Assembly (NCBI GenBank): GCA_038496445.1
Contig: JALMLS010000328.1
Location: 1 to 64,000, forward strand
Length of the DNA: 64,000 bases
Source of the DNA: Trichosphaerium sp. ATCC 40318
Taxonomy: Eukaryota; Discosea; Flabellinia; Trichosidae
Reading direction: 5' to 3'
Below are positions 23,777-36,439 of this stretch, one piece after another. The notes beneath the pieces are model-generated. The model was not told where the DNA came from, ran no database searches, and worked only from the letters and a program-made list of their open reading frames with translations. Position numbers and translations under genes: made by a program. Numbering within the stretch: the first letter of the stretch is position 1; every line of letters begins with the position of its first letter.

Positions 23777-25515
23777 ATGAGCAGTAGCAGTAGTACAGAG
23801 TCGAAGGATTCAGAGTTAAGTAGAAGCTCCTCTGAGTATTCAAGCACAGAAGACGAAGAAACAGATTTTCAATCAGCAGAACAATCATTTGTAGATGCTG
23901 GTGAAGAAGCGGCAATAGAAACGGCGCCAATTAGACGAAGAAAAATGAAAACAGGCAAAAAAGCTGAAAATACTACACAACCGTCTAAGAAAAAGAAAAA
24001 ATCACGTGACAACATGCCTGCAGAGACCATTGAGATGAAAGCCTTGTCGTCTGCTGAAAAGAAAGACGTTGAAGACCCAGACGATGATGAAGAGTCATCG
24101 TCTTTTGAAGGCTCAGAGGAGATGGCGAAAACATACGTCTTCGAGAAACATCAGTACGCGGACAATTATTTTTTCACCGTTTTTACCGAAAAAAGTTTAT
24201 TATTATTCCGCTTTTATGCCCGCTCTAAATTGGTCTTAAAGGAAAGGATTATGTGGTAAGATTGGTGAATATATTAAATCGATCGTTTTTGGTGGTCTTG
24301 ATGGTATTATAACAACGTTTGCTGTACGTTTTCATTTCTTACACTTAACATTCACACTTTTCTAACATTTTAATTTTTTTAGGTAGTCGCTAGTGTTTCA
24401 GGCGCTGGGTTGAGTGTAAATCTCGTACTGGTATTCGGGTAAACTCAAAAATCATAACTCTCCAAATAAATAAAACCAGGGTGATCTGTATTTATTAACA
24501 ACTACTCTAGATTCGCAAATCTCATCGCAGATGGACTTTCAATGGGTGTCGGTGATTTTCTGTCAGAACGTGCCGAAGTCAAACACGCCATACAAGAGCG
24601 CAAAAGAGAGTTATTGTACGTTTAACAACAGCCTCAGCCCTTACTTCATATCTTACAGTCTAAAACCGTACCTAACTAAATACAGTGAGACAAGAAATCT
24701 TGCTAAACATGAGAGAAAAGAAATGATAGACATTTATATGGATAAAGGCATGAAAGAAAAAGATGCTACATTGATTATAGATACTATGATGCAATACGAG
24801 GATATTTTTGTTGACAGTACGCTAAAATATAACTACCACATCAATACCTAAACATACTCCAGTTTTACAAAACCTACACGTGATTTTATTTTTTTTAGAC
24901 TTCTGAGTATACTAACGAATTTTAAAGCTATGATGGTCGAGGAGCTTGGTATCATGCCTCCTGGCGGTGAAAAACCAATAATAAACGGGATAGTAACTTT
25001 CTTTTCGTTCTTGACCTTTGGCGTTATTCCTTTGGTACTCAACTTGTTTTGATACACGTTTTTCTCATTTTTCTTGTTTAGCTTGTTTATATCGCTGCGT
25101 TGGGTATATCTGGTTCTAGACAGGCTGGCATTGATGGTGTATTTGCTATTGCATGCGCTTGCTCTTTTGCAACCTTATTTTTCCTTGGAGCTTTATCGGT
25201 ACTAGCCAGAGTTTGTTTTGAAACAAACTATTTTCTTGGTTTTTTGCTAGGAATAGATACTGACGTTTTTTTTTCTTTTCTGCATGTCTATTGACATTGT
25301 TTCCTAGTCTTTCTTTGGTTCAACTAGTTGGTGGGCTGCCGGATTATTTGTGTCATTAAATGGAGCGGCAGCAGCGGGAGCTGCCTACCTTATTGGGTAT
25401 CTCGAAAAACCCTCTATTTTATGTTTACTAACACTATACTTTTTTAGTTGGGGTCTTGAAGAGCTTGTTGGGGAGGACCCTCCAGAAGTGCTTGTACAAA
25501 ATTGTACAATGTTGA
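23777..25515 (+). CDS. VIT1/CCC1-family vacuolar iron/manganese transporter
   Basis: VIT1/CCC1 proteins move Fe2+ or Mn2+ from cytosol into the vacuole. The N-terminus is a Ser/Glu/Lys-rich cytosolic tail of about 100 residues (MSSSSSTESKDSELSR), longer than in plant members. Then come the signature blocks IKSIVFGGLDGIITTFA, VVASVSGAGLS, VLVFGFANLIADGLSMGVGD and FLSERAEVKHAIQERKRELL. The cytosolic metal-binding helices follow (RNLAKHERKEMIDIYMDKG, ATLIIDTMMQYEDIFV, MVEELGIMPPG), then helices INGIVTFFSFLTFGVIPL and SWWAAGLFVSLNGAAAAGAA, ending VGVLKSLLGRTLQKC. Introns start GTACG. The 7TM gene ends only 66 bp upstream on the same strand. Confidence 0.9.
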
Positions 25516-26515
25516 TGGAGAATACCACATTGTCAATGTGATACGAGCAGCTTAGAATACCTAAAATAAAATACGTGTTTTAACAATATCAGATTTATGA
25601 AATGCTTTCTTTTGCTATTCTCGTTTCTCTCGCTATGATGCAAGAGTAAGTAATGTACTGACAGGGTAAGTTCGTGCTTGCTGTTAAAAAAGACATGTTA
25701 TGCTTTGATAGTTTTGGTTGGGAGAAGTTCAGTCTTTTTTGTGTTCAAAAAAACTAACTCGAATTTGGAAAAAACTATCAATTCTGTAGTGGAGTGAACC
25801 ACTATAGTACGTATGCACTCTGTTAGAGCACTATAGATCCACACATACCACTTCTTAGTCTTAGGTACGCTTCAGTAGATTTACATTAAAATGGTTTCCT
25901 GAGTAAAACTTTTAAGTTAAACTGTTTGGTTTTCTTATCATGCCAAACTTGAAAAAGATTCTTGTTGGAATTGGGGTACCTCACAAGGGAGAGCCTGACG
26001 GTAACCTCGCAAGTTAAGTTTGCAAAACACGTTTTTTTGTCTATTTTCGTTCATAGGTAAAAATAACTTTAAACCATATGCCGAAGGGCAGTATTGTAAT
26101 ATTGCGAACAGCAGAAAACTGTGATGTGCAAGTTTCTTATTGTTATTCTTAGGATGCTCCTTCGGCAGGCCAAAGTCAATCAGTACTATATCTACCCTTA
26201 TGTGGTGTACCCTTACTCTTCCATCCATTGTAGCTCTATCGTGTAATGTATTGTTGATATACAGCGCTAAAGAATGAACAAGTTTCGCTCAGCTTGATGT
26301 CAAGTCATAGCAAAATGAGCTCACAAAAACTGAAGCCATTTTGCAACTATCATTATAACGAGCATTCACAGCGTCTAGGAAAGTACCAGTTAAAGAAGTG
26401 CGTAGGAACCTATTAAGGCGCATAAGTTAAGTCATCGTTTTTGGTTTATTTTAGTCTGCTTTTCAGCTAAAACAAACTGTTGATTACAAACACAATACAA
26501 AACAAATAGCTTCAC
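25516..26515. other. Intergenic region with a possible tiny ORF
   Basis: 1 kb without a recognised gene. An ATG at about 25940 opens MPNLKKILVGIGVPHKGEPD, spliced by a plausible GTAACC..TCATAG intron to GKNNFKPYAEGQYC, about 42 residues in all. I list it only as a possibility. A short hairpin (TAGTGG / CCACTA) lies near 25780. Confidence 0.35.
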
Positions 26516-26776
26516 ATGGGCAAGATAACAATAAGCGACATCTTCTTTGCTACTACACTGGCTCTCACCGTCATTGTAGCAATTCCAGATCTAACAAAAT
26601 ATATTGATACCCATTGGCGTCAAGGAGTAAAGACTGGAGACTTTGATGAAGGTAGCTGTCCTCCGAAGGTGAATTCAGAAGAAAAGAAAGTTGTAAGTCT
26701 GTCAGACAGCGAAGGACACGACGAAGACTTCATGTACGACATGGGAGCTGACTATGCGAGCTGCAATATTTTGTAA
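26516..26776 (+). CDS. Small single-pass membrane protein
   Basis: Uninterrupted ATG-initiated frame of 86 residues. One N-terminal helix (ISDIFFATTLALTVIVAIPD) is followed by a hydrophilic, acidic tail (SLSDSEGHDEDFMYDMGADY). It is unusual here in lacking an intron. No family recognised. It resembles small tail-out membrane microproteins; membrane location is inferred from the helix only. Confidence 0.45.
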   Translation: MGKITISDIFFATTLALTVIVAIPDLTKYIDTHWRQGVKTGDFDEGSCPPKVNSEEKKVVSLSDSEGHDEDFMYDMGADYASCNIL

Positions 26777-27036
26777 AAAGAGAAACCAAAAAGTGTAAAA
26801 TTAAGAACCAAAACCCTGTAAATAAATTGTTAGCCTTTTAAACTATGCGCCACAGTATGAACCAAAGCCAGCATTCAGAAGTTACACCTGTAATTCGCCA
26901 GAAAAATCAACAAATGCGCCATTCAAGGCCATGATGGACTGTACCTCGCGTAGTCCTCTGAAAGAAGCATGGTAAACAATAAAAGGTCCAAACGGCTGTA
27001 GTAAATGCCTTGACTTGCTTTATACTATTATCAACG

Positions 27037-28901
27037 ATGGCTGAGCCACTCACCAGTGAAGGTTATCAGCAATTTGATGCTGTTTCGTTAGTAGATTATT
27101 TAGTACAAAAAACGACGTAGCGAAACGTTTGGGCGGTTCTTGTAAGGAGTGGCGCGTTAAAGAGATAGGTGACGGCAATCTAAACTTTGTGTACATTGTA
27201 TCAGGACCAAACGGCTCAATGATCATAAAACAGGTGACACTGACGCGTGAATATGTTATTAATAGTGTCAGGCAGTGCCATTCATTCGATTAGTACCAGA
27301 TTGGCCCCTAACAACCAAACGCGCTTTTTTCGAATACACCACGCTCGTACAATCACATAGCTTCTTTATTGAAGTGTTATTAATGCTTATAAGAATAGTA
27401 GAAAAAAGAATACGAATGTATTCCTGAATTCGTCCCAGAGCCTCTATTTTTTGATGAAACGCATGCAATGATAGGTGAACAATATCTTGAGGGTTATATT
27501 ATTCTTCGGCAAGGACTTGTAGACGGCGTAGGCACGTGCTACCAATCGATTTTTTTATTTTTTTTTTTGAGCGTGTTTGAAGGTTTCTCGTATTTGACGC
27601 AAGTTCTAGTCTATCCTGATCTTGGAAAGCGTATAGGAAGATTCCTGGGACATACGTTGTTCTTCACTAGCGATTTTTATATGGACACTGCATCGAAGAA
27701 GGCTCTTGTAGGAGTTTATAGTGCAAATGTTCTTGCAGGAATAACCGAAAAAGTAGTATTTACGGATCCTTACTATCCTGCACCTCTTAACCGTCATACA
27801 ACACCTCAACTTGATGATACAGTTTCTAAGATACAATCAAGCTCAAAACTAAAGGTGAAGATAAACGCTCTACGATACAAGTTCCAGAATGCAACAGAAG
27901 CGTTGATTCATGGTACATTTTTTTTTCAGTTTTTTTTTTGTGAACAACGAGCATCAGCCAACCTTACTTTCCCTTTTGCTGCCCAATTTTGGTGCGAACT
28001 GTGCCGGCATTCTCAATTTGTATACCAAAGGGGGCGTAGCATAATGGTAGTGCATCTGACTCCAGATCAGAAGGTTGCGTGTTCGAGTCACGTCGCCCTC
28101 ATTGTTTTTTGATGTTTGTCCAAAATTTTCATGTTGACGTACCACCCAAGGCGATTTACATACTGGCTCCATTATGGTTGTAGAAGATAAAATGGCTGTA
28201 ATAGACGCTGAATTCTCTTTCGTTGGACCAATGGGATTTGACATTGGTACGCGGTTGATTGTTTTTTTGAATTTTTTAACAGCTTTAATCAACTAATGTA
28301 GGTGCAATTATTGGCAACCTTTTACTCTCATTCTATAGTCAAGAATCTCATGGTTTAGAAAAGAATCAAGTCAAAGAAAGGGGAGAATATAAAAACTATC
28401 TAGAGACTTGTGTACGATACAATTAAAAAGAAAAAAACTGTAACGGATTTTCGTTTGTAATTTTTTTTAAAGTTTGGTGTTAACCCACTATGTAGATTTC
28501 TCAAGTCTGGGATACCTTTTCAACTACTTTTAAGGAACTTGCTATGACCCACATCAACGATAACCCAGATCCTTTCTGGAGTGACATTGAGGCATATAAA
28601 ACGCGTATATCTTCTTTTTTGAAGATGGTGTTCAATGACACGTTAAATTTTGCAGGAGCAAAAGTACACGTGCTTTAATTTTTTTTGCAGCCAGCCATTT
28701 TTTTCTTACTTTTTGTTTTAGATGTTGCGACGTATTTTAGGTGTAGCTCATGTGCAAGACTTTGAGGCTATTAAAAATAATGATACACGTGCTATTGGAG
28801 AAGAAAAGGCTCTTGCTTTGGCTCAAGTGCTTATTTTAGTAGAGCCTGGAGATATAAACACGTGTCAACAACTGTTGAATAAAGCAAAAAGTATTGCTTA
28901 A
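27037..28901 (+). CDS. mtnK: 5-methylthioribose kinase
   Basis: MTR kinase phosphorylates 5-methylthioribose in the methionine salvage cycle. Blocks in order are [20 protein letters not shown] (glycine-rich ATP loop), MIIKQ then [54 protein letters not shown], and [27 protein letters not shown]. That last join gives the catalytic Asp motif and is followed by [20 protein letters not shown]. The C-terminal exons run [19 protein letters not shown] to LLNKAKSIA. The start is ATG at 27037 ([14 protein letters not shown]). The kinase is known from plants, bacteria and some protists, not from animals or yeast. The intron 27913..28150, which splits the HGD catalytic motif, contains a tRNA gene. Confidence 0.92.
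28030..28100 (+). tRNA. tRNA-Trp (CCA anticodon)
   Basis: A 71-nt cloverleaf. The acceptor pairs GGGGGCG with CGCCCTC (one G-U). The D arm is GCA...TGC with AATGGTAG in the loop. The anticodon stem TCTGA/TCAGA closes loop CTCCAGA (anticodon CCA), and the T arm GCGTG/CACGT closes TTCGAGT. A- and B-box promoters are present, and a T-run (TTTTTT, 28104-28109) can end Pol III transcription. It has no intron of its own. It lies on the sense strand inside the intron of the MTR kinase gene. Confidence 0.93.
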
Positions 28902-30107
28902 GTACCAAAAACTATTGCTAAGTTGAAGCTGTTTCTGTCAACATTAATTTAAAGTTGCAATATTGAGTGATATAAAAGCAATATGTGAGGAATCACTAAA
29001 CCGTCGAGTATTATTTAAGAACTCACAGTGTACGTGATTAAATGTTTCATGTATGTAGAATTCTCGTGAATTAGACATCAAGCAACCCAGTTTTTGCTTT
29101 GCGACCAAAAGTCAGAGTTTATGTTTACAAGCTTGCTCCTATTGTATGGATTATCACAAAAAACAAAAGATGAGTGTCGAATTGAAGTGTAGTCCGCTAC
29201 CTCCAGGTAGCCCGACATCGTTGTCAGGGCGGAGAGGTAAACAGAAGAATTACGTTTCGTCAGGAAATCTAAGATGACTGCACCTCGTGGCTCATCGAGA
29301 TAATAACCAAGCCGTACCTGTTTTCAACACGAAAAAAACCAAAAGGTAAAAAAATGTGGTTGAAAAGTACTCAAATTTCCCACAGTTGGAATTTTTTTTA
29401 CACGTATACGGCTCAATAGACAACAACAATACGTATTACAGTAAAACAAGCCTACCTTTTTAGCATGCTGATGAGTTGTGTTTTATTTTTGGACACAGAG
29501 CTCTTTAGGGTGGCTCTGGCGTTTTCTACGCGTTATAATACATATTGCGGCGCTTTGAAGCGGCTTGATGGTTGAAAGTTCGTTTCGCCTTCAAACTAGT
29601 TCAAAAACACCGTTAATACTCTATTTTGCTTATTTGAACCTAGTAAGCTTACGTCATCTACAATCCAACCAACGGAAGTGATTTTAGAATCGAGTAGAAT
29701 CCAGGATTTGACCCGAAATAACGCTATTTTGTTTTAGCGCTAAGCCTGATTTTTCAGGAGGGTTTGTGAGCATAGGTAACCTTGTGCAACTCTGCAAGCT
29801 ACACCGCTAGTGTATCCTTATAAAGTACTTCACGTGAGTATAAAAGCAGAAAGTCACGTGCGCGCTACAAATCGATAGTGGCCTTTTACAAAGTAGGCTT
29901 AGCGCTACAATACAATAACGTTATTTCAAATCAAATCCCAAGTTGTCTCTGATGACACGAATTATTCCCCTGTCCGTGCCTATGTGTCTACAAGTAAGCC
30001 ACTTATGTACTATACGACACTGCCCTTGAGATCGGCCAATGAACTAATAACAATAGAAGTGTACAATCGTGTTTTATTTTGCCAAAGGAAACATTAGCCT
30101 GAACACA
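28902..30107. other. 1.2-kb convergent intergenic region
   Basis: No coding frame recognised. Two items stand out. One is a GCTACCT/AGGTAGC hairpin near 29196-29211. The other is a TATAAAAG box at 29839 bracketed by CACGTG at 29831 and 29855, which could be a promoter for an unrecognised transcript. Confidence 0.5.
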
Positions 30108-32048
30108 TTAATCTGTATCAGTTGTTGTATCGGATTCCTTTCGGATATTTCTCACAGAATTACTGCCAGTTGTACTCCTCTTTAAAGTATTAGGCTGGAA
30201 CGAGTAAACCTATGAACAATGCATTAGCTTAGAGCTTGGGTTTTCATGTCACGTGTTTACGCACTTGTAGAATGGATAACAAAGTTTGAGATGTATAGCT
30301 TGCCCCAAAAGCGTAAAGTGCTTTCTCTAAGTCAAATTCTGGAGGGAGAATCAAGACGATAAGGCTAATGATAAGTACAACAAGTAAGAAAGAGTTTGCA
30401 GCTAATCGGAATAATATCTACATTACCAGTCAAACGTTAAGTATACAATTAGGAAACTCGTACTTTTTTCATAAGCTTGTTGCCTTTTATCTCACTGCTA
30501 AATCCTCCAGCTCGTAGGAACACCTTGAACAACAATAAGTTACTTGTCAATTTATCATTAAACTAAAAAGCACAGCACACGCTGATTATTGTAAATCAAG
30601 TTCTGATAAGAAAAGCTTGAGAAACATGAAAAGGACATTTGATAAAAACTTCTGAGAAGTTCAGTTGTACGTACCATTGTCAAAATAACACATGCATAAA
30701 CCAACGCAGCAAAGTTTACCAGAATACCGAATACTTGAGGCATACGTAATATTTCTATAGGTGTTCTACCAGTAGCGACACGTAGAGTGGCAACTAAGAA
30801 TTCAAACCCGATCAAGATAGAACTTAGAACAAGAATAGCTATCTTAAACTTTGTTGATTTCAAAAACACATTGAGTTGAATGCCTTTTGAAACAAGTGCT
30901 TCATGCCTGTTACAAAAAAGTCAAAATCACGTGACATCTGTTATAGTAAACATACCAAAACATGACGATCATAACGTTTGTTATTGTAGAAAAAGGGAAC
31001 GACACATAAAGCATAAAATCATCGAATTTAGGTGAGTAAAGTAGATTAGATCCAAGAAAATTTATAATGTAGATAAGCCTCACTAAACGTAATTAATCAG
31101 CACGTGCATCGCATGATTTAATAAAAAGCGCACAAGTATTAGCTATTATTTCTATTATGATAGCTACTATGCCAAGAGAAAGAACAAACAATTGACCCTG
31201 TCGATAATACTGAAAAAGCCTAAACAGCATTATTAGTTTCAGACGATTTGTGTTGCACTCATTTAATTACCTTACGAAGCACAATATTAATGCGATAATA
31301 CATAAAAACGACACTATACTTTGTACAACAATAAAGGGAACACTTCTGTACAGACCGTGACAAGGATTGAAAGCTATTATGGCAAAACATAAGCAGGAAT
31401 AAATTTACAAAAATAGTCGCACTTGTGGTAATAGTTACTCTCACTGTATCGTTCAAAATTCCCTCCGAATCGCCGTCCGATACCTCTACTATTGGTATTG
31501 TAATCCTCCTAAGACTCCGGTCTAAATATACATGAGGAAGTGTCTACGACGTAAAATGACGTTTGAATAGGCTACTTCACTGAAATCAAACTTAGCAGGA
31601 AAGACTGATCTTTTTCGCCCCACAAAAATTATCACGTGATTTGTCGGATGGCTTACCATAATTGAAGTACATAGAACAACCAATATTAGAAAAGAACGAT
31701 GGCTTTGAATAGATAATAGCCACAGCCCCTGAATCCGCAGCAGTTAGTAAATTCTCTGTGGAGACTTGGGAAACAGGTAGATACACTGCTGAGCCTAGTT
31801 TACAATGATGAGTACAAATAAGACAAAAAGGTGTCAGACAAACTCTAACCTGATACAACATTATCAATTAGGGAAACTGGAGCGTCTTCTATTGCTGTAA
31901 AGTGTAGGGAGTTACCACCGAATATTAGGGGTGTTGAAAAAATTGTTAAGCTCTCTCCAGATGCAGTTCCGTTAATAACTGTTACATTAGCGTGTACTAT
32001 ATGGATGAAGGCGAAAAGCGTCAATATGAATGCACAAGCTCCCTTCAT
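30108..32048 (-). CDS. Second seven-transmembrane protein with secreted-type N-terminus
   Basis: I chose the ATG at 32048 because it opens a classical signal peptide (MKGACAFILTLFAFIHIVHA); an in-frame ATG at 32117 would add 23 residues. The ectodomain has sequons (NVT, NGT) and the block LLTAADSGAVAIIYSKPSFF, which resembles a protease-associated-like fold. Hydrophobic helices follow: TTSATIFVNLFLLMFC; FVLSLGIVAIIVEIIANTCA; FDDFMLYVSFPFSTITNVMI; FKIAILVLSSILIGFEFLVA; VFGILVNFAALVYACVIL; SFLLVVLIISLIVLILPPEF. The short cytosolic tail is Ser/Thr-rich (stop 30108-30110). Its architecture parallels the gene at 21519..23710, but I see no clear sequence identity. Exon borders are approximate. Confidence 0.55.
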
Positions 32049-32117
32049 AGTGGTGTATTTCTTGTTACACAAAAAAAACCACATTAACTTTTTTACAAAG
32101 TCCGAAAAAAACACCAT

Positions 32118-33386
32118 GATGTTACTATTACAACATATTTAACAACTTTGGAGTTCCGAAAGAATGGTGGATAAAATTAGTGATATCACTAACTCACAAC
32201 AATTGCATCGGTATGAAAGTGGCGTAATTTCTACGTAAAGTTAAGACAACAGAACTCTTTGGCACGTTTTTCATCGTACGAATCATGTCTACTACAACTT
32301 ACAAGTTTCCACTCTGTATGGCGTTTATACGCGTAGGAGAGCCGGGATCTGGTATTAGTTTGCGTTTTGAAGCTTATTTAAGCAAGTGCTATGAAGCCGA
32401 ATTTTCTGCTCCCAAAAAATAAAACTGAGCGAATTTTCATGTTATAATAATACTCAATGTAGCTTCATTGGTATACACAGCAATACACTCCAATGACAGG
32501 CAATTCGCACAATATCAGGCTTCATTGCCGGAAAGAGGAAACTGTAAGCAAACATGTGACCTTCGTAAAAAAAAGCGCTTTAGAGCAATAAAACGTCACA
32601 AAAGGAAATAGGTACTACTTAGAATTTTCTGGACGTCCGCACTGTCCGTATTTCCAGACTTTTTGAAAACCTATGCACCTCCCAAACAAGAATGCTACTG
32701 ACATCTTTGTGTTGTTTATTGTAAAACTCCGTGATTGCAAAGTTTCTCCCAAACTACGGAAATTTCTGGTTTCATCTGGAAAAATCCAAGCGCTGTAGTT
32801 ATATTTTTTGTGCAACGTGTTGTATCAACTCTGTAATAGAATGGTTCCAAGGTCCTTCATACAATCTCATACTATAGATTTCAAAGATTGTTTTCACAAC
32901 AGAGCATTCTAGAAGCGCTCACCGAAGTCAAACATGTTTCATACAACGGAAAAATTGCAACGGAATTAAACTACTAATATTATTCTCTACAAAATCGCAG
33001 TGTCGATTCAAATCACTGAGCAACCATTATTGTGTCTACTTACGCCAATTCAAGAGATAGATGTTTGGAAAGTAGCTTTCAACACCGCCATTTCATTGTT
33101 TCAAAATACTGTCTTCACTGAAGATTGTTTCAGGAACAATGCCTATATTAGGTAACCTATTTACAGTTGGCGAAGCAAAGTGACATCATCTATAGCTAGT
33201 ACGTTTTAAGTGTTGGGGTGTATGTGTCAGCCCAATGCGGAACTATTGCCTATTTAGGTACTAGCTTGCAGGTGAAGCGCCTCTATTTATAAGAACTTGC
33301 TTACGCGTGTAACTTAATAAGCATTATTTTATTCTGACACGTGTGTAACAGCGCAAACAAACTGTTGAAATTACGTTTACACTACA
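32118..33386. other. 1.3-kb divergent intergenic region
   Basis: Between the minus-strand 7TM gene and the plus-strand transporter. It should hold both promoters. The longest open stretch (32615..32815, minus) begins with a non-ATG codon and resembles nothing. Confidence 0.5.
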
Positions 33387-36251
33387 ATGCTTTACTTTCA
33401 TGAGTGGCAGGTAATGTTTAAGGGAAAAAAACCGTTCTGTTATCTAATACGTTATTTAAGACACTCATATGGGGTATATACCTTATGAGCGTAGCAGGGA
33501 CGATATACGTTTTCCCTGCTTATTCTGTTGATCTAAGACGAGCATTAAACATTCACAACACGCAAGATATTAACAGGTAATAGCGTTTTTGAGTACTGAA
33601 AGCGCAAACAAACAATATTTTGACTATTTTATAGAATTGGAACGTTTTTAAACGTTGGTACATGGTTCTCCGTCGTAGGAGGTTTATTGTACGTTGTTAT
33701 TTAGCGATATGAGTCTGTTTCCTAAAATGATTTTTTACAACTGTTCTGACGAATTCATTTAGGTACGACAAATATGGTCCACGTATCTGTGGTATTGTTG
33801 GTTCAGTATTCGTAGCTTTAGGGTACGTACTTGTTATTACAATCTTAAATCTCATAATTTTCGATAGATATTTCCTAATGTATCTTGCAGCAAATGGTGC
33901 GTAAGGAGGGTGCTTTATGCGTTTTTCCTACTTTTGAGACTGTTTTGGAAAAAGCCAAAAAACCGCGAAAATGCCTAGTAAATATCCAAGTAAAATCCAC
34001 AAGCAATACGCTTGCTGTTATATATTTACCACAAACGATATTTGATATGATCAATTGTGGTCTAGATTGTGATTCTGGAGGCGGACTGGAATTTTTTTTT
34101 TGAATTATTCTTTAGATTTTTCTTCAGTTCTTTTGCTCCATTTTTTTGATTTACAGTTATACGTAGGTACATTTACGGCATCTTCTTGGGTCATTTGCAT
34201 ATTTGCTTTCATGGCTGGACAAGGCTCATCTTATTTATACACCGTTTCATTGAACACAAGCATAAAAAATTTCATGCCTGAAAATAGAGGCCAAGTAAGA
34301 ATTCTTCGGTTTTTCGATTTCTTGCTATCTGTTTTCAAAACGCACTTTTTAACTGGTTTAATTAGGTAGCCGGTGTGCTTATAACGTTCTTTGGATTATG
34401 TTCTGGCATTGTACAACATTCAAAAATGCATAAATCATCTTGTCTCACTTTATTATCTTTAGTATACACAACTTTACAAGGGTTTTTTCACACATGATGT
34501 TGCTACTCTACTCCTATTTTTATCAATTATAGTAGCAAGTGTTGGACTTGTTGGTTGTACGGATTTTATACCGATCTAATTACACGCTATGTTAGCAAAA
34601 TGACTAAGACTAATTGTTTAGCTTTGTTCTCAAATACATTACCTTCGAAAGCTAAGATTGAGACAACATCTGAACGACTCAGATTTTACTTGGCTTATGG
34701 TCTTGGTATAGCTATTATTGTTGCTATTTTCATTAGTAGTATTACTCCTGGTACGGATCACGTGAAAGAAATTAAAAAAAACAAAACAAACAAAGTGTTT
34801 TATTGACGTAAATGTTTAGTTGTTATTAAAAAGTCGTGCGAGCATGATACTTGCTCTGATAAAACAAACAGTACCTTGCATACCCTTGGTTATTTTTTTG
34901 CTATTCTATTGCTTGTGATGCTTGGTTGCTATCAATTATTTGTTATTGGTGCTGGAAAGTGGATTTCTTCTGAAGCAACAAGAGATGACACCGTATACAC
35001 AGATGATGATATTCTATCTTTGGGTTCTAGTGAAGATCAACCACCTACTACTAAACAGTATAATCTAATTCAAACATTGTGTACTGTAGAATTTTACTTA
35101 ATATTCTTTATTTTCCTGGGGTACGTAAGGGCGAAAAACAAAAGCAGAAAAAAATAGGAATGCTTTTTGGGTTTTTTTAAAAGTTGCCCTCCACCCGTTT
35201 TGAGGTCTCGGACTTATTTTTCCTTAGAGGTATTGGTTCTGGTATAACTATTTTAAATAATCTTGCTGAGCTTGTTATATCTAAAGATACTTCATTAGTC
35301 ACAAACAACCCGTACGCCCTTTTTATTTTTACAGCATTTTTTCAATTGTTGTAAAAATCTTTGTCCACTTTTCTTGTTTCTTATCTCGTTTTATAGTGTA
35401 GGTATTGACTCAAAACTCCTTCCGCAAGCAACTATTACATTAGTATCATTATTTTCCGTATTCAATACAAGTGGAAGAATGATAGTTGGATTTTTTTCGG
35501 ACAGATATTTGAACGAGGTTAGATCAAATTGGCTTATTATTTCTATTTTCGGCATGTTGATGACACAAGTGTATTTCGTATTTGCATCAGTACGTTGTTT
35601 TACATCAAGCAAATAAGCTAATTTGCTATTATAACGTAAAATAATCACTAAACCATCCTAGATACCAATGATGTACGCGGGAATAGTATTATTAGGTAAG
35701 TTGTACTTTTTTTTACTACTTTTTTTCCATTGCTAGAACCTCTTTCTTAATATCCTCTAGGCCTTAGTTATGGTGGTTTATTCTGTATAATGTACTACTT
35801 ACATACAATGGAGGCTATTATTTGCTTATCATTTTATCCTAGACCTACAATTGTAAGTGAGATCTTTGGGTTAAAGAACTTTGGTGCGAACTATGGATTA
35901 GTTGGTTTAGCACCTGCTATTGGTAGCGAACTGTTAGCTACGCTCTTAGCAGGAAGTTTTAATGATTATTATAAAAAGTATAAATGGGTTCTTGTAACTC
36001 AATCCAATGAAAGCTTGAAGCACTGCGTTGGTACGGAACGTTGAAAAACGATGTCATCAAAAAAAAGTTGATGTTTTTGATAAGTTCACGTGCTGATTTT
36101 CTTTCTAGGGCCGTTATGCTACAGATTGACATTTATCATCACATCTGGTGTATGCTTTATATGTTTTGTTCTCGCGATATTATTAAGGAGTGTACAATTA
36201 CGTAATAAGCAAAGAGAAAAGAATCAAATGTATTCTCCTGTAGTACAATAA
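33387..36251 (+). CDS. Major facilitator superfamily transporter (nodulin-like type)
   Basis: A twelve-helix membrane transporter by family. A short first exon (MLYFHEWQ) splices to TLIWGIYLMSVAGTIYVFPA. Then come GTFLNVGTWFSVVGG|LLYDKYGPRICGIVGSVF (the DKYGPR loop between helices 2 and 3 is an MFS hallmark), ALGYFLMYLAANG and AFMAGQGSSYLYTVSLNTSI. KNFMPENRGQV|AGVLITFFG follows, then an acidic/basic central loop, then second-half helices with SLFSVFNTSGRMIVGFFSDR. Final exons include SEIFGLKNFGANYGLVGLAP and end MYSPVVQ (stop 36249-36251). The layout matches nodulin-like/monocarboxylate-type MFS members; the substrate is unknown. At least ten short introns. Confidence 0.82.
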
Positions 36252-36439
36252 ATAAACAATTTTCCAATGTGACAGCAACTATTTTCTGTTGTGCCTTAAT
36301 AATAAGGGCTCCTTTGCCAAAGTTGTATCAAGTTTTCAGACTCTACAAGGAATTTGCTTTTCTCGGTATACCACTTTATTTTCGAGCTGGCACGAAGCAC
36401 TCTGAATTCCTTAATAACAATTATTTCAGAAAGATTGTG

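Noticed and set aside
23521-23930. Minus-strand open frames under the 7TM and VIT genes
   Set aside because: Shadows of well-supported plus-strand exons.
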